64,000 bases of DNA from Rhizophagus irregularis (Eukaryota > Glomeromycota > Glomeromycetes > Glomerales > Glomeraceae), in the NCBI RefSeq assembly GCF_026210795.1, contig NC_089460.1, positions 1 to 64,000 of the forward strand. Reading direction: 5' to 3'. Below the pieces are notes generated by a model. That model was not told the origin of the DNA. It did no database searches and worked only from the letters and a program-made list of their open reading frames with translations. Position 1 is the first letter of the stretch. Every line of letters starts with the position of its first letter. The position numbers and the translations under genes are program-made. Of the stretch, positions 36,833-49,515 are shown one piece after another.

Positions 36833-37149
36833 AGCCCTGTTCATTTCTGGTCGGGTACATTTTTCGGTCAGATTTTGTTGTACAAAAATTATCCAATAAA
36901 ATTTTTTATTTTCGATCGCAAATTGAACTGCTTTAGATTGAAATTTAGTTCAAACTCCTTGTATTTCCTGTAACTGATTTTGTTAGGATTAAAAAGAAAA
37001 TTATAACTTATGTCTTTTTCTTAAATATCACGTAAACAGAAATTATCTAATTTTGGTTGGTTGTTTTTGGTATTCAAAACGGGCTAAAAGTTCAGAAAAT
37101 GGTTGCATTGTACACCGAAAAATGCGATCGACCAGAAATGAATAGGACT
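36833..37149. mobile_element. 317-bp MITE nested in the 51-bp array
   Basis: Ends AGCCCTGTTCATTTCTGGTC (left) and AGTCCTATTCATTTCTGGTC (right, inward) differ at two positions; arms extend with CATTTTTCGG. ATT flanks both sides, a 3-bp duplication, and the repeat unit is continuous across the insertion. It therefore inserted after the array had expanded. Confidence 0.85.
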
Positions 37150-37449
37150 ATTTTAAAGCATTACGGTCAAAATATTCTGTAATAAATTCAATAACTTATA
37201 TTACGCTACGTAACTTATCTCATCTGGTAATTCAAGTTTCTAAAATAATCATTCTTATTTATTACAATCGTAATATTTCACATTTACACAAAATAAAGTG
37301 GCCAACTACATAATGATCAAATATATTTTACCTGAACATGTATTTATTTATTGACTTGAAAATTATCTTCTTTATTAAAATAAATGGGATATTAAAATAT
37401 ATAGGAGGATATTAAAATATAAAAAATATATGCGTAGTCAATTATTATT

Positions 37450-38825
37450 TTATTTTTTATATTGTTTTTTTAATCGCCTCATTCTTTCTTTTGTCTCTTC
37501 ATCCGTACTACTTATATAAATTCTTCCGCCTTCCTCCTCGTCTTCTTCTCTTATCTCGTTTTCTTCCTCTTCTTGTAATACTTCTTCTGCTTCGTCAGCT
37601 ACTTCTTCTGCTTCATCAACTTCTGCTGCTTCATCAACTCCTTTGTTTGTCTCTTCAGCTTCTTGGAAAGCTTCTATTTCATCATTATCGGAATATGAAT
37701 AATTATCCTTACTTGTAATTTTTTTCTAAGAAGTAAAACAAAATTAGTTTTTAAATATTACTATTTATTCAAATTTCTAATGCTTACCAAATTCTTCGTT
37801 AAAACGGGTTTTATGACAGATTCTGTAACCTGAATATGTAAATTTTTCGGATTTAAAATAATTTCACAAATACTTATTGCATATGCAATTTGCATATTAG
37901 ATAATTGATTTTTGCCTTTAAGTATTTGGAGGATTCTCAACATATATGTCTCCGGATCTGGATTCTTGATTTTTTTGAATAAATTACTATAACAATTTTT
38001 CACAGCTGGGCTCCCTTTCCATTTTCTTATTTCGCTTTCCTTTAATGCCGTGTTTACGGCAGGGATTGTGGGAAGGTTAAATTCTTTAAAAACGACATAC
38101 ATTATGTCTTTCACTTTAGAAGCTAAAGAACCCGGGCACTACGATGTTTAGCTTGAAGCTAAAGAAAAGATTTAAATTTAAATTTCAATAAATTAATGTA
38201 AAATCGTAATTTCTCAAAACTTACGGGAGAAGCAATGTTTTTTTCATAAAATATAATCCATTTATTATATCTTTTAAACCGTTTAATAAAATCATCGTAG
38301 TTTTCATTCATATAATTATTAGTGAACTCTCGAAGTTCATCGGGGGTAGGATATATTGAAGCTTCAAGTAACTTTTTAGCAACTTCTTTGATTATTTTCT
38401 ATAATCAAGAATATAATAATTTAATGAGGGATTACTACTAAATGTTCAACCATGATTTACGTAAATATTTGTATTTTTGGGTCTTACCTTTATATATTCT
38501 TCATCCCCTTGATTATTATCATTATTTTTATCGACCGATTCTTCTACTTTCGATACTCTATTTTCTAAAGCCTTTTGGTTGGAAATAATTATATCCAGTT
38601 TGGATAAAATTTTTGTATTCTGGCGCAATATTTTTGTTAAAGCTTTTTTATAACAGTAGAATATAAATAATATAAATAATAATATATTAGTAATAATTAT
38701 TTTTATTTTTCAAAAATATATAATTTAACCAACCATTAATTAATTCATCAGAAGATTCGTCGGTTTTTCTCCGTTTGTCTACATGCTCGACTGTTTCTTT
38801 TTTTATTATTATTATTTTTGTCCAT
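37450..38825 (-). CDS. Transposon accessory protein, diverged copy (unknown function)
   Basis: Five exons are supported by matching intron positions in the three + strand copies. In order: a Lys/Glu-rich start (KETVEHVDKRRKTDESSDEL), a coiled coil (LTKILRQNTKILSKLDIIIS), the exon KIIKEVAKKLLEASIYPTPD ... WIIFYEKNIASP, the globular exon VKDIMYVVFKEFNLPTIPAV ... RKWKGSPAVKNCYSNLFKKI ... NMQIAYAISICEIILNP, and an acidic tail (VDEAAEVDEAEEVADEAEEV) ending in basic RMRRLKKQYKK. Each exon aligns with SIYPTKDE, KWKRKPEVKSCYESLF and similar segments of the others. The ATG at 38825 is out of frame with KETVEH by one base next to a run of seven A, so either the start is broken or the run is miscounted. 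No named family is recognised. Confidence 0.65.
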
Positions 38826-38881
38826 GATTGAAAAAATGAAAAAAAAAGAGAAATTTAACGGATAGAATAGAAGAAAGGAGT

Positions 38882-39525
38882 TTAACGGATGAATTGAGAG
38901 AGAAAAGAAAGGGGTTGGTTAATGGATAAAGGAGAGTTTGAAGGATGCCTGTGAAATAATAGCATGAGTTTTTTTCTGTTAGTGGACTTGCATTGCGTTG
39001 CAAAATTTTTTTTTTTTTTTTGAAAGGATTTGTTAAGGGGTGTGAAAAAGAAATAGAAAAGACATGAACTTGCATATATTTCTAAAAAAAAAAAAAAAAT
39101 CTGGGAACATTTGCAAATCCAGTAGAAGAAAAAAGGCATAAAATGAAAAATGAGCAAGACGCTTGAGAGACTAAATCTGCAGACAAAAAAGATGAGGACT
39201 AAGCCTAAACGGATAGATTGAAAGGGGTTGGTTAATGGATAAAGGAGAGTTTGAAGGATGCCTGTGAAACAATAGCATGAGTTTTTTTCTGTCAGTAGAC
39301 TCGCATTGCGTTGCAAATTTTTTTTTTGAAAAGGATTTTGTTAAGGGGTGTAAAAAAGAAAATAGAAAAGACATGAACTTGCATATATTTCTAAAAAAAA
39401 AAAAAAATCTGGAAACATTTGCAAATCCAGTAGAAGCAAAAAGGCATGAAATGAAAAATGAGCAAGACGCTCGAGAGACTAAATCTGCAGACAAAAAAGA
39501 TGAGGACCAAGCCTACAGAAGATGA
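38882..39525. repeat. Two-copy direct repeat of about 315 bp
   Basis: 38882-39201 and 39205-39525 are nearly identical (GGTTGGTTAATGGATAAAGG ... CATTGCGTTGCAAA ... GATGAGGAC). They lie upstream of the - strand accessory gene. Copies differ by a few substitutions and by lengths of poly-A and poly-T runs. Frames within them are incidental. Confidence 0.85.
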
Positions 39526-39629
39526 ACAGAAACAATGCATATTTATATATTTTATTGTTTGTAAATCTTTCTATATACTGTTGTTTGTTAAAAAAATTAT
39601 TTGATCATTATGCGTAATGATCGACTACA

Positions 39630-40225
39630 CAACAAGTTTAATTTCATGCAAAGCCTATATATTTCTAGATCGCAATAAATATAAGGTTTTCGTTACATTT
39701 ACAACAAAGTTAATAGATAAATGACAATCTTTCATGCAAAGCCCTACAATATTTCTAGATCCGAATAAACATTCAAATTTTATAAGGTTTTCGTTTACAT
39801 TAAAGTTAATAGATAAATGACAATCTTTCATGCAAAGCCCTACAATATTTCTAGATCTGAAATATTTCGCAATAAATATTCAAATTTTATAAGGTTTTCG
39901 TTTACATTAAAGTTAATAGATAAATGATAATCTTTCATGCAAAGCCTACAATATTTCTAGATCCGAAATATTTCGCAATAAATATTCAAATTTTATAAGG
40001 TTTTCGTTTACATTTACAACAAAGTAATAGATAAATGATAATCTTTCATGCAAAGCCTTACTATATTTCTAGATCCGAAATATTTCACAATAAATATTCA
40101 AATTTTATAAGGTTTCGTTTACATTTACAACAAAGTTAATAGATAAATGACAATCTTTTATGCAAAGCCCTACTATATTTCTAGATCTGAAATATCTCGC
40201 AATAAATATTCAGATTTTATAAAAT
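39630..40225. repeat. Tandem array, 6 units of 90-115 bp
   Basis: Unit: TTTCATGCAAAGCCCTACAA, TATTTCTAGATCCGAAATAT, TTCGCAATAAATATTCAAAT, TTTATAAGGTTTTCGTTTAC, then AAAGTTAATAGATAAATGA. The first units lack internal blocks. It lies between the - strand accessory gene and the + strand transposase, so it may contain promoter elements for both; that is conjecture. Confidence 0.85.
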
Positions 40226-40299
40226 AATAAGCTGTGCATGATTATAACAAAATTTTTCTAAGCTTATTAATTGATAAATATATAGAAAAATGCTTGTGG

Positions 40300-40815
40300 T
40301 CTTTTGATGCACAACTATTGACCGAAAAAATGTATAACCAACCAGATCACAGTTACAATTGAGCACAATTTTTGATTGATCGGGTTGGTTATATATCTAT
40401 AATAGCTTATGTTTATTATATTTATTATAAAATTAAAATCGATCAGGGAAAAACCAATTTTTGTAGATCTGATTAACCGGCTTATGTTTCCATTAACATG
40501 ATCTGATCTATAGAGTTTCAAAAATAGGATTTTAGAGATTTTGGCTTATATTAGGCGAGGCTTATTTCAAATTTGAAATATAGCTTCGCCCGAAACTCAC
40601 TTTATGATTATCGAAATACGCCACTTTTCGTAGAAAAATTTAAAAAGAGGTAAACTTTTCACAATGATCTACGCCTGAGCCGGATCATGTTGTGGCTAAT
40701 TATTTTTCAGCTAACTACACCATTATGCAAACGTTTATAAATTGACATAAATGAGCAAATAATTTTTTAATTAATTTGTAAAGTTTAAATTCAAGTAAAT
40801 AAAATACTCTTAAAA
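40300..40815. other. Upstream region of the transposase gene with a hairpin
   Basis: Contains AACCAACCAGATCA / TGATCGGGTTGGTTAT inverted segments (about 40337-40400) and a 37-bp hairpin at 40554-40590 (GGCGAGGCTTATTTCAAA with TTTGAAATATAGCTTCGCC). No gene seen. Its position 225 bp before the ATG would suit a regulatory role. Confidence 0.5.
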
Positions 40816-43800
40816 ATGTCATATAAATGCCCTTTTTGTCCAAGGTACTTCAGCACAAGATCTGCATACACTCAACATAAGAATTTTTGTACTCCGCCTA
40901 ATAACGATAGTAGCGATAGCAAGAATTAGAAGAATTTGAACATAAAACTAATAATCATGATATCGAGGTAAAGAAAATAGGAAATTATAAAATTTTTTGA
41001 ATTTCTTTTTTAACATAATTAATTTTATAGATGGTCCGTGAAGATTTATGTGAAGATCTTTCTGATAATAAAAGTACAGACTCGGAAATAAATAATCAGA
41101 GTTTTCAAAGTATGATGTCAATTTCAAAGGTTGGTGAAATTAATCAAAATATAGAAGAAATAAACCACGATGAAAATGAAAATATCTTTGAAAATATCTT
41201 GGAAGATTCTGATTCAGAATTGAATGAAAAAGAATCCAAACCAGAAATTAATGTTAATTACCCAAGTGAAGCATATGGTGATTTAATGGTATTAGTTACG
41301 AAACATAAACTTAACAATGCAACAGGAAATGCTATAATTAAATTCTTTAATAAACATGCAAATTTAGATAAATCACCTCTTCCAAGATCTATCGAACAAG
41401 GCCGCAAATATATGGATAATATGAAACTACCAAATTTAAATTATATTAAAACTAGTATAATGAATTATAATAATAATGAGTATTTTCTTTATCATCAGTC
41501 TTTAATAAACTGTATAAAAAATATTTTGTCAATTTCGGACATATCACAAAATTTTGCGTTAACTTTTGAGAAAGTTGAGGTAATTATTTTATACTTTCGT
41601 ATGAAATATACAACTTAATATTATAGGATATTTACTAATCTTCATATAAACTTAAAGCATAACGGTGAAATAGAGTTTAGCGAACAAAATACTGGGATAT
41701 GGTGTGAAAATGCGGAAAAATCCCTGCCACCTGGTGCCAGGCTTTTATCTTTAATATTATATTCTGATGCTACAAATGTTGACACACTAGGAAAAAGTCA
41801 ACTCCATCCCATTTACTTGTCTATTGGTAATATTAAAAATTGGAGGCGTAATAAGAAAGATGCAAAGCAATTATTAGCGTATCTGCCGATCTTAAAATCT
41901 AATAATATTACTGAAAGAAAGTCTGAAACATTTAAAATTGCTGTTCGCGAATGCTTCCATAAATCTTTGGAATTGTTACTAGACCCTTTATTAAAATTAA
42001 ATAAAATGCCATTGATCTATTTTTAAATAACGAAATGATTTGGTTTTATCCTAGAGTTTCAGCTATAATATCTGACTGGCCGGAAGCTGCAACGTACTGT
42101 TTTACATACAAATCACCAATGTCGAAACATCCTTGTCATTTTTGTCTAGTCACAAGAGACAATCTTGCTGATCTTAATTTACAAATTGATGATATAACAC
42201 CACGAACTCATGTTAATATGCAGCAGTATTTTAATCAAAACTTGAAAATTCCATTTGCATTGAAAATATATCTAATTTTTTTTGGAATCTGCCGTAAGTT
42301 TACATAATATTTGTTAGGCATCCAGCTATTTCGCCAAATCACGTAAGCATTACAAGCATTACACTAATATGAGTTTATTTTTATTAATTTATATTAAGTA
42401 ATATAAATATCTATCAAGCCACAGTGCCTGATAGAATGCATCATCTCGATTTAGGCCTCTTTCATTATCAAATCGATTATACGAAAAAACTTTTAGGGGC
42501 GCAATGTGGCAAAACTTTAGTTGATGAAGTAGATCATCGATTAGCCGCAATACCAAGATTTCCCGGTTTGAAGATCTTTACAAATGGCATACAATCAATA
42601 GCCAGATTAACAGCTAATGAGTATCGCAATCTGATGAAAGTAATGGTTTTTGTAATGGACAATTTGTTTGTAAATAATGAGGATGATGAAAATTTTGTAA
42701 AGAATGAAGATCTGGCAAAACTTTACGAAGCTTGAAATGAAATGTATGCAATTAGTCGATATGAAAATTTCAAAGAAAGTGATTTGGCCAAATTTAGGGT
42801 ATGTACTACATAATTATTATAAAACAACGCTGTCCACTAATACTTAAAATTATAATTTCAGGAATCTATAAACAATTGGTCTCAAATGTTCATAAAAATT
42901 CTCCAATGTATGTCCCCCTCAGAGTTAAAATTACTAAAACTGCATTCATGGGTATATCATATAATTGATTCGATTCGATCATTTGGTGCAGTTAATGGAT
43001 ACACTACGGAGACTTACAAAAGCCTTCACAAAGAATACGTTAAGAATCCCTACCGATTAAGCAATAAAAAAAATATTGAAGTTCAAATAATGAAAATAGC
43101 AAGTATTATTTATATAAAATACACAATACTATGTTAAATTTCTAAAAAAAATTAATTTTTATAGATTCGGCGACAATCAATAACAAATATAACTCATCGA
43201 TTACCAAATTCAGCTACTATCCCTCGTATATTTAAATTTACAGCAATACTTTTCGAATTTCTATTAAAAGATGCCCATGATTTTTTTGTAGAACAGGCTA
43301 ATATAGACCACAAAATGAGATCTGGATTTGACAATTTTTTGGAATGTTTAAATCTGTATATGGATTACGAAAGTATTGCAAATGAAAGCCAAGTGACAAT
43401 ATACAGATCAGTTATAATAGAAAATGGTGCAATAATGCGTGCTACTAACAGTTATTATGGCAGACCTTGGTATAGTAATGTGTCTGTTCGTATGAATTCT
43501 GATGAATTATTTGATTACACTTCTGATCAAGGTATTTGTTACGGGCAGGTAATTTTTTAATTGATTTGATACTACATATTTATATAATATTGCTAATTTA
43601 AAAATGATTTTTTAAATTAAGGTTTTATTAATAGCGAAAATAGAACTTAAGAATCAAAATATTCCATTAAATCTCGCATTAATTCAGTGGTATGACTTCA
43701 AATTTCAAAATCAACCACATCTTTATAGGTGTCCCTTACTAGAAATTACGGAAATCTATAACTTTATTGATATAGAAGCAATACAAGATATCGTATATAT

Positions 43801-43855
43801 AGTACCCCGGTTTAATAAAATAAATGAATATTTTGTAAATAAATACATATTTTAA
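40816..43855 (+). pseudogene. Plavaka-like transposase (CACTA/KDZ-related), broken
   Basis: Starts MSYKCPFCPRYFSTRS, a C2HC finger (YTQHKNFC), typical of the N-terminus of these transposases. After an acidic region come ILYSDATNVDTLGKSQLHPI (first catalytic Asp region) with IGNIKNWRRNKKDAKQLLAY, the CHFC finger-like segment (KHPCHFCLVTRDNL), DRMHHLDLGLFHYQIDYTKK (second Asp), LHSWVYHIIDSIRSFGAVNG and TTETYKSLHKEYVKNPYRLS (Glu region), and a C-terminal exon FKFQNQPHLYRCPLLEITEI ending at 43855. At least five short introns are visible. A frame change near 40925, another at the junction near 41627, and a third near 42010 prevent one continuous product. Residue order and motifs leave little doubt about the family; activity is unlikely. 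Confidence 0.85.
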
Positions 43856-45309
43856 TAAAGTTTATTATATTTAACGACAGCGATACTAATATCTCGTATA
43901 ACGTTACTGATCTAAAATATGACTATTACTTTTCCTTTTTTGATAAGGTAAGTTTTATGGATTTCTGTAAAGTTACGGTTGAATGCGTAAATTGTTCCAT
44001 TTTTATTGGTTAGACTGTTCATGTCTGATCGGTTACACCAACTAATAAATTCGTGATCAAAAAATGCTGATCAAACAACCCTGACTAATATATAATGAGT
44101 TGGAATTTTATTTCACTCAGGAGTGGTATCATTAGATTTTTTATAATGTGTATGCATGCTTATGTTTTCAAAATTATATAAATTTTTTATCGTACAAAGA
44201 AAAACTTTAATGTTTATTGTTTCCATGTAAGATACGACTGACATAATTATTACTACTAAATATGCGAAGGTTTCTGCAGTTCCTGCGAATTCTACTTTAA
44301 TGACTTGTACGAAAAATTGCTTGGTTTAGTATAATGAGTAAGTATCAAAATCATGCAAATTTCTATCCATAATAATAAAACTCATGTTCACGTATTTATG
44401 TTTTATTTCCATATATAATATAACAATGATATAATTATTAAATATTCAAAGGTTCAAGGTTTCTGCGGATTCTACTTTAATGACTTGTCAAAAAATTGCT
44501 TGGTTTAGTATAATGAGTAAGTATCGAAATCATGCGGTTCTATCTATAATAATAACAAGGAAAAAACTCATGTTCACGCGTAATTATTTATTTCCATATA
44601 AAGTGATATAATTATCAAATATTCGAAAGTTTCTGCGGTTACTGCTTTAATGACTGGTACGCCTGGTTTAGAATAATGAGTAAGTAATCAAAATTATCCT
44701 TATGTTCACGTGCGTGTTTTTATTTCCTCAACTGACATAATTATTACTAAGAAAGTTTCTGCGATTCTACTTTAATGACTGGTACGAAAAAATTACCTGG
44801 TTTAGTATAATGAGTAAGTAATCGAAATTATGTGAATTTATCCTTATATTCACGTGCATTTGGTTTTATTTCCTCAACTGACATAATTATTACTAAGAAA
44901 GTTTCTTTGCCTAGTTTAGAATAATGAGTAATTATGCTTATGTTCACGTGCATGTGTTTTTATTTTCTCGACTGATATAATTATTACTAAGAAAGTTTCT
45001 TTTCCTGGTTTAGAATAATGAGTAATTATGCGAATTTATCCTTATGTTCATGTGTATATGTTTTTATTTCCTCAACTGACATAATTATTACTAAGAGAGT
45101 TTCTGCGGTTCTGCTTAATGACTGGTACGAAAATTTGCATGATGTAATTATTGAGTATTCGAAAGTTTCTGTTAATGACTGGTACAAAAAATTGCTTGAT
45201 TTGGGGTTAAAGAGTTTTTTTTTTCATAAATAAGGACCAATTTTTTTTCTTCAGAAATATTTCTTTTTTTCTTAAATTGTAAGAAATCCCATTTTTCAAA
45301 AGTATCATT

Positions 45310-46692
45310 ATAGAATCAGGAAATAAATTGAGAGAATCCTCTCGTAAGGAAATTGAGGAATTGCTAATCGAAGGGAATTATAAGCGCAGTGATAGAGGCC
45401 GAAGCAGAAGCAGAAGCAACAGCAGTAAAACCAACATCAACACCAACGAAACCATTAATGACGAAATTTATGTTACTGAGACTAAGAGATGGCTTCCTGT
45501 AAATTCAAAAATTGAAGGTATTCGCAAATATTTAAGAAATTAATAAAATTATCTTGTAATTAATTAATATTTATTGTAATTATGGTAGATCGATTAACAA
45601 AGATTGAAAATAAAATCGATACTTTAAGTAAAGAAATACAAGAGTTTAAATCCGAGTTAAAAACTTTACTTTCTGATAAAATAAATTTGACATCAAGCGT
45701 TAAAGAATCATTCATAGCGGTAAGAATATCTTTGAAATATTTAGTTTTATTATTTATTTACATTCTAATTATTTTGAATTTCGATTAATTTTAGGATGTT
45801 GTGAAAAATGTTTCAAAATTATTAATAAAAGTATCGATTTACCCAACAAAAGATGAATGTTGTGGAGCGGTTGAAGGATATTTATCACTGAACCATGCGA
45901 GTTTTTTCTCTAATTTTACTGAAGATGATTGGATTTCATTTTATAACGAGAATATACATAAACAAGTAAGTCCTTATTCGATAGTAACAAAATGTTTAAT
46001 AAAATAAAATAAAATATTAAGTATTAACTTTCTTCATAGTTAACAAAACAAGTACGGTCCGTAAGAGAAACATTGTCCTCGAAATCAAGGGAGGCTATTT
46101 TTTCTATATTCGGATCCCGTTTACCACCTATAAACACAAATGCCAGGCCGTCTGAAATTGCAAAATGGAAAAGAAAACCCGAGGTTAAAAGTTGTTATGA
46201 AAGCCTGTTTACAAAGATGAATCCCAAGGACAAAAATTCTTCGATTGTTTTAGTGAACGTTATTGACAGAGTCCTCCAAAATGACCATTCTAATGCAGAA
46301 ATCGCATATGTTCTTGCGATCTGCTTAACAATTTTGAACCCAAATCATGACGAAATAATGTTGAAAAAGAATATCATGAAACAAAAAGTTAAAAAATTTT
46401 TAGTAAGTTTGTAATTTTGTAGTGGTATTTAATAAAATATCATTTCATGGCTAATCAATCATATTATTCTTTAAAGAAAAAAATCAATAATCAAACGGGC
46501 ATAAATTATTCTGATTTTGAAGATAATAGCTATGAGGAAGAAGAAAGTGGAAATGAAACTGAAGATAATGAAGATGATGATGTGATGATGTATAATAAGG
46601 TGAATTTTATTATATGCATAAGATAATTATATATATGTTTATTTGTTTTAATAAATTTATTATTTTTTTTATTGGTTTGGCAGGACTGGTGA
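45310..46692 (+). pseudogene. Transposon accessory protein, tandem copy 1 (start codon lost)
   Basis: Identical layout to the other two copies but the first codon is ATA where they have ATG. All splice junctions and the remaining frame are intact. Segments: basic Arg/Ser part SDRGRSRSRSNSSKTNINT, coiled coil DRLTKIENKIDTLSKEIQEF (joined through a GT-AG intron ending at GGTAG 45586), VVKNVSKLLIKVSIYPTKDE, DDWISFYNENIHKQ, globular EAIFSIFGSRLPPINTNARP ... KWKRKPEVKSCYESLFTKM ... NAEIAYVLAICLTILNPNHD, acidic tail YSDFEDNSYEEEESGNETED, and a tiny last exon DW-stop at 46684-46692. Total about 325 residues. It could still be translated from a non-ATG or upstream start. Function unknown; Arg/Ser and acidic ends suggest nucleic-acid or chromatin contact. 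Confidence 0.7.
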
Positions 46693-48242
46693 ATATATTA
46701 ATAATATATATAATATTACGAATTAGTAATTGATATGTACAATTTCAAAAAAAAAAATACCCCCACTCCTCTAAATTTTATAAATTAAATTATTTGATAA
46801 TCATTTAAAAGAGCATCTCTCTTCAAAAAACAAAAACAAATCAATAAATTTTACATTTTTGCGATTAATTTATATATATAATTTTATTAATATGAGTTTT
46901 TCTCATTTGGCTGATAACTGTTAAACAATAAAAGAATTTTTATACATGAAACACAAAAAATTATTTTGAATTTGATCGCAATTTTGTTAAAATTCATAGT
47001 TACAATTGAATGTGTAAAATTGTTCTATTTTTTATTGGTTAGACTGGAGTTCATTGTCTGATCGGTCACACCAACTAATAAATTCGTGATCAAAAAATGC
47101 TGATCAAACAACCCTGACTAATATATAATGAGTTGGAATTTTATTTCACTCAGGAGTGTATCATTAGATTTTTTATAATGTGTATGCATGCTTATGTTTT
47201 CGAAATTATATAAATTTTTTATCGTACAAAGAAAAACTTTAATGTTTATTGTTTCCATGTAAGATACGACTGACATAATTATTACTACTAAGTATGCGAA
47301 GGTTTCTGCAGTTCCTGTGAATTCTACTTTAATGACTTGTACGAAAAATTGCTTGGTTTAGTATAATGAGTAAGTATCGAAATCATGCGAATTTCTATCC
47401 ATAATAATAAAACTCATGTTCACGTGTTTATGTTTTATTTCCATATATGATATAACAATGATATAATTATTAAATATTTGAAGGTTCAAGGTTCCTGCGG
47501 ATTCTACTTTAATGACTTTTCAAAAAATTGCTTGGTTTAGTATAATGAGTAAGTATCAAAATCATGCGGTTCTATCCATAATAATAACAAGGAAAAACTC
47601 ATGTTCACGCGTAATTATTTATTTCCATATAAAGTGATATAATTATTGAATATTCGAAGGTTTCTGCGGTTACTGCTTTAATGACTGGTACGCCTGGTTT
47701 AGAATAATGAGTAAGTAATCAAAATTATCCTTATGTTCACGTGCGTGTTTTTATTTCTTCAACTGACATAATTATTACTAAGTTTCTGCGGTTCTACTTT
47801 AATGACTGGTACAAAAAAATTACCTGGTTTAGAATAATGAGTAAGTAATCGAAATTATGTGAATTTATCCTTATGTTCACGTGCATTTATTTTTATTTCC
47901 TCAACTGACATAATTATTACTAAGAAAGTTTCTTTGCTTGGTTTAGAATAATGAGTAATTATGCGAATTTATCCTTATGTTCATGTGTATATGTTTTTAT
48001 TTTCTCAACTGACATAATTATTACTAAGAGAGTTTCTGCGGTTCTGCTTAATGACTAGTACGAAAATTTGCATGATGTAATTATTGAGTATTCGAAAGTT
48101 TCTTTTAATGACTGGTACGAAAAATTGCTTGATTTGGGTTTAAAGAGTTTTTTTTTTTCATAAATAATGGTCAATTTTTTTCCTTCAGAAATATTTTTTT
48201 TTCTTAAATTGTAAGAAATCCCACTTTTTCAAAAGTATCATT

Positions 48243-49515
48243 ATGGAATCAGGAAATAAATTGAGAAAGTCCTCTCGTAAGGAAATTGAGGAATTGCTAA
48301 TCGAAGGGAATCATAAGCGCAGTGATAGAAGCTAAAGCCGAAGCAGAAACAACAGCAGTAAAACCAACATCAACACCAACGAAACCATTAATGACGAAGT
48401 TAGCGTTCTTCAAACTAAGAGATGGCTTCCTGCAAATTCAAAAATTGAAGGTATTCGCAAATATTTAAGAAATTAATAAAATTATCTTGTAATTAATATT
48501 TATTGTAATTATGGTAGATCGATTAACAAAGATTGAAAATAAAATCGATACTTTAAGTAAAGAAATACACGAGTTTAAATCCGAGTTAAAAACTTTACTT
48601 TCTGATAAAATAAATTTGTCATCAAGCGTTAAAGAATCATTCATAGCGGTAGGAATATCTTTGAAATATTTAGTTTTATTATTTATTTACATTCTAATTA
48701 TTTTGAATTTCGACTAATTTTAGGATGTTGTGAAAAATGTTTCAAAATTATTAATAAAAGTATCAATTTACCCAACAAAAGATGAATGTTATGGAGCGGT
48801 TGAAGGATATTTAATACTGAACCATGCGAGTTTTTTCTCTAATTTTACTGAAGACGATTGGATCACGTATTATAACGAGAATATACATAAACAAGTAAGT
48901 CCTTATTCGATAACAAAATGTTTAATAAAATAAAATAAAATATTAAGTATTAACTTTCTTCGTAAAGTTAACAAAACAAGTACGGTCCATAAGAAGAACA
49001 TTGTCCTTGAAATCAATGGAGGCTATTTTTTCTATATTCGGATCCCGTTTACCACCTATAAACACAAATGCCGGGCCGTCTGAAGTAGCAAAATGGAAGA
49101 GAAAATCCGAAGTTAAAGATTGTTTTGAAGGCATGTTCAAAAAAATGAATCCCAAAGACAAAAATTCTTCGATTGTTTTAGCAAGCGTTATTGACAGAGT
49201 CCTCTAAGGTGGCAATTCTAATGCAGAACTTGCATATGTTCTTGCGACCTGCTCAACAATTTTGAACCCACATCATGACGAAATAATGTTGAAAAAGAAT
49301 ATCATGAAACAAAAAGTTAAAAAATTTTTAGTAAGTTTGTAATTTTGTAGTAGTATTTAATAAAATATCATTTCATGGCTAATCAATCATATTATTCTTT
49401 AAAGGAAAAAATCAATAATCAAACGGCCATAAAATATTCCGATTTTGAAGATAATAACTATGAGGAAGAAGAAGGTGAAAATGAAACTGAAGATGATGAA
49501 GAAGATGATGTATAA
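48243..49515 (+). pseudogene. Transposon accessory protein, tandem copy 2 (two nonsense codons)
   Basis: ATG present (MESGNKLRKSSRKEIEELL). A TAA replaces the Gln codon in RSxSRSR (about 48334) and another replaces Gln in DRVLxxGNS (49205), both C to T changes. Splice sites match copy 1, with acceptor CGTAAAG instead of CATAG before LTKQV. The acidic tail ends DDEEDDV. Otherwise over 90 per cent identical to copy 1. Confidence 0.75.

Noticed and set aside
35346-36844. Long open frames (up to 277 codons) on both strands reading MLRNIYDHVLLRNISIV-like repeats
   Set aside because: They are products of the 51-bp (17-codon) tandem unit, occur in several frames, and have no non-repeat coding sequence.
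37491-37718. Leu-rich 75-codon frame on +
   Set aside because: It is antisense to the acidic tail of the accessory gene, whose exon structure is supported by its homologues.
38812-39525. Overlapping 80-140 codon frames in the 315-bp duplication
   Set aside because: Different frames are open in each copy, poly-A and poly-T runs dominate, and no homology is seen.
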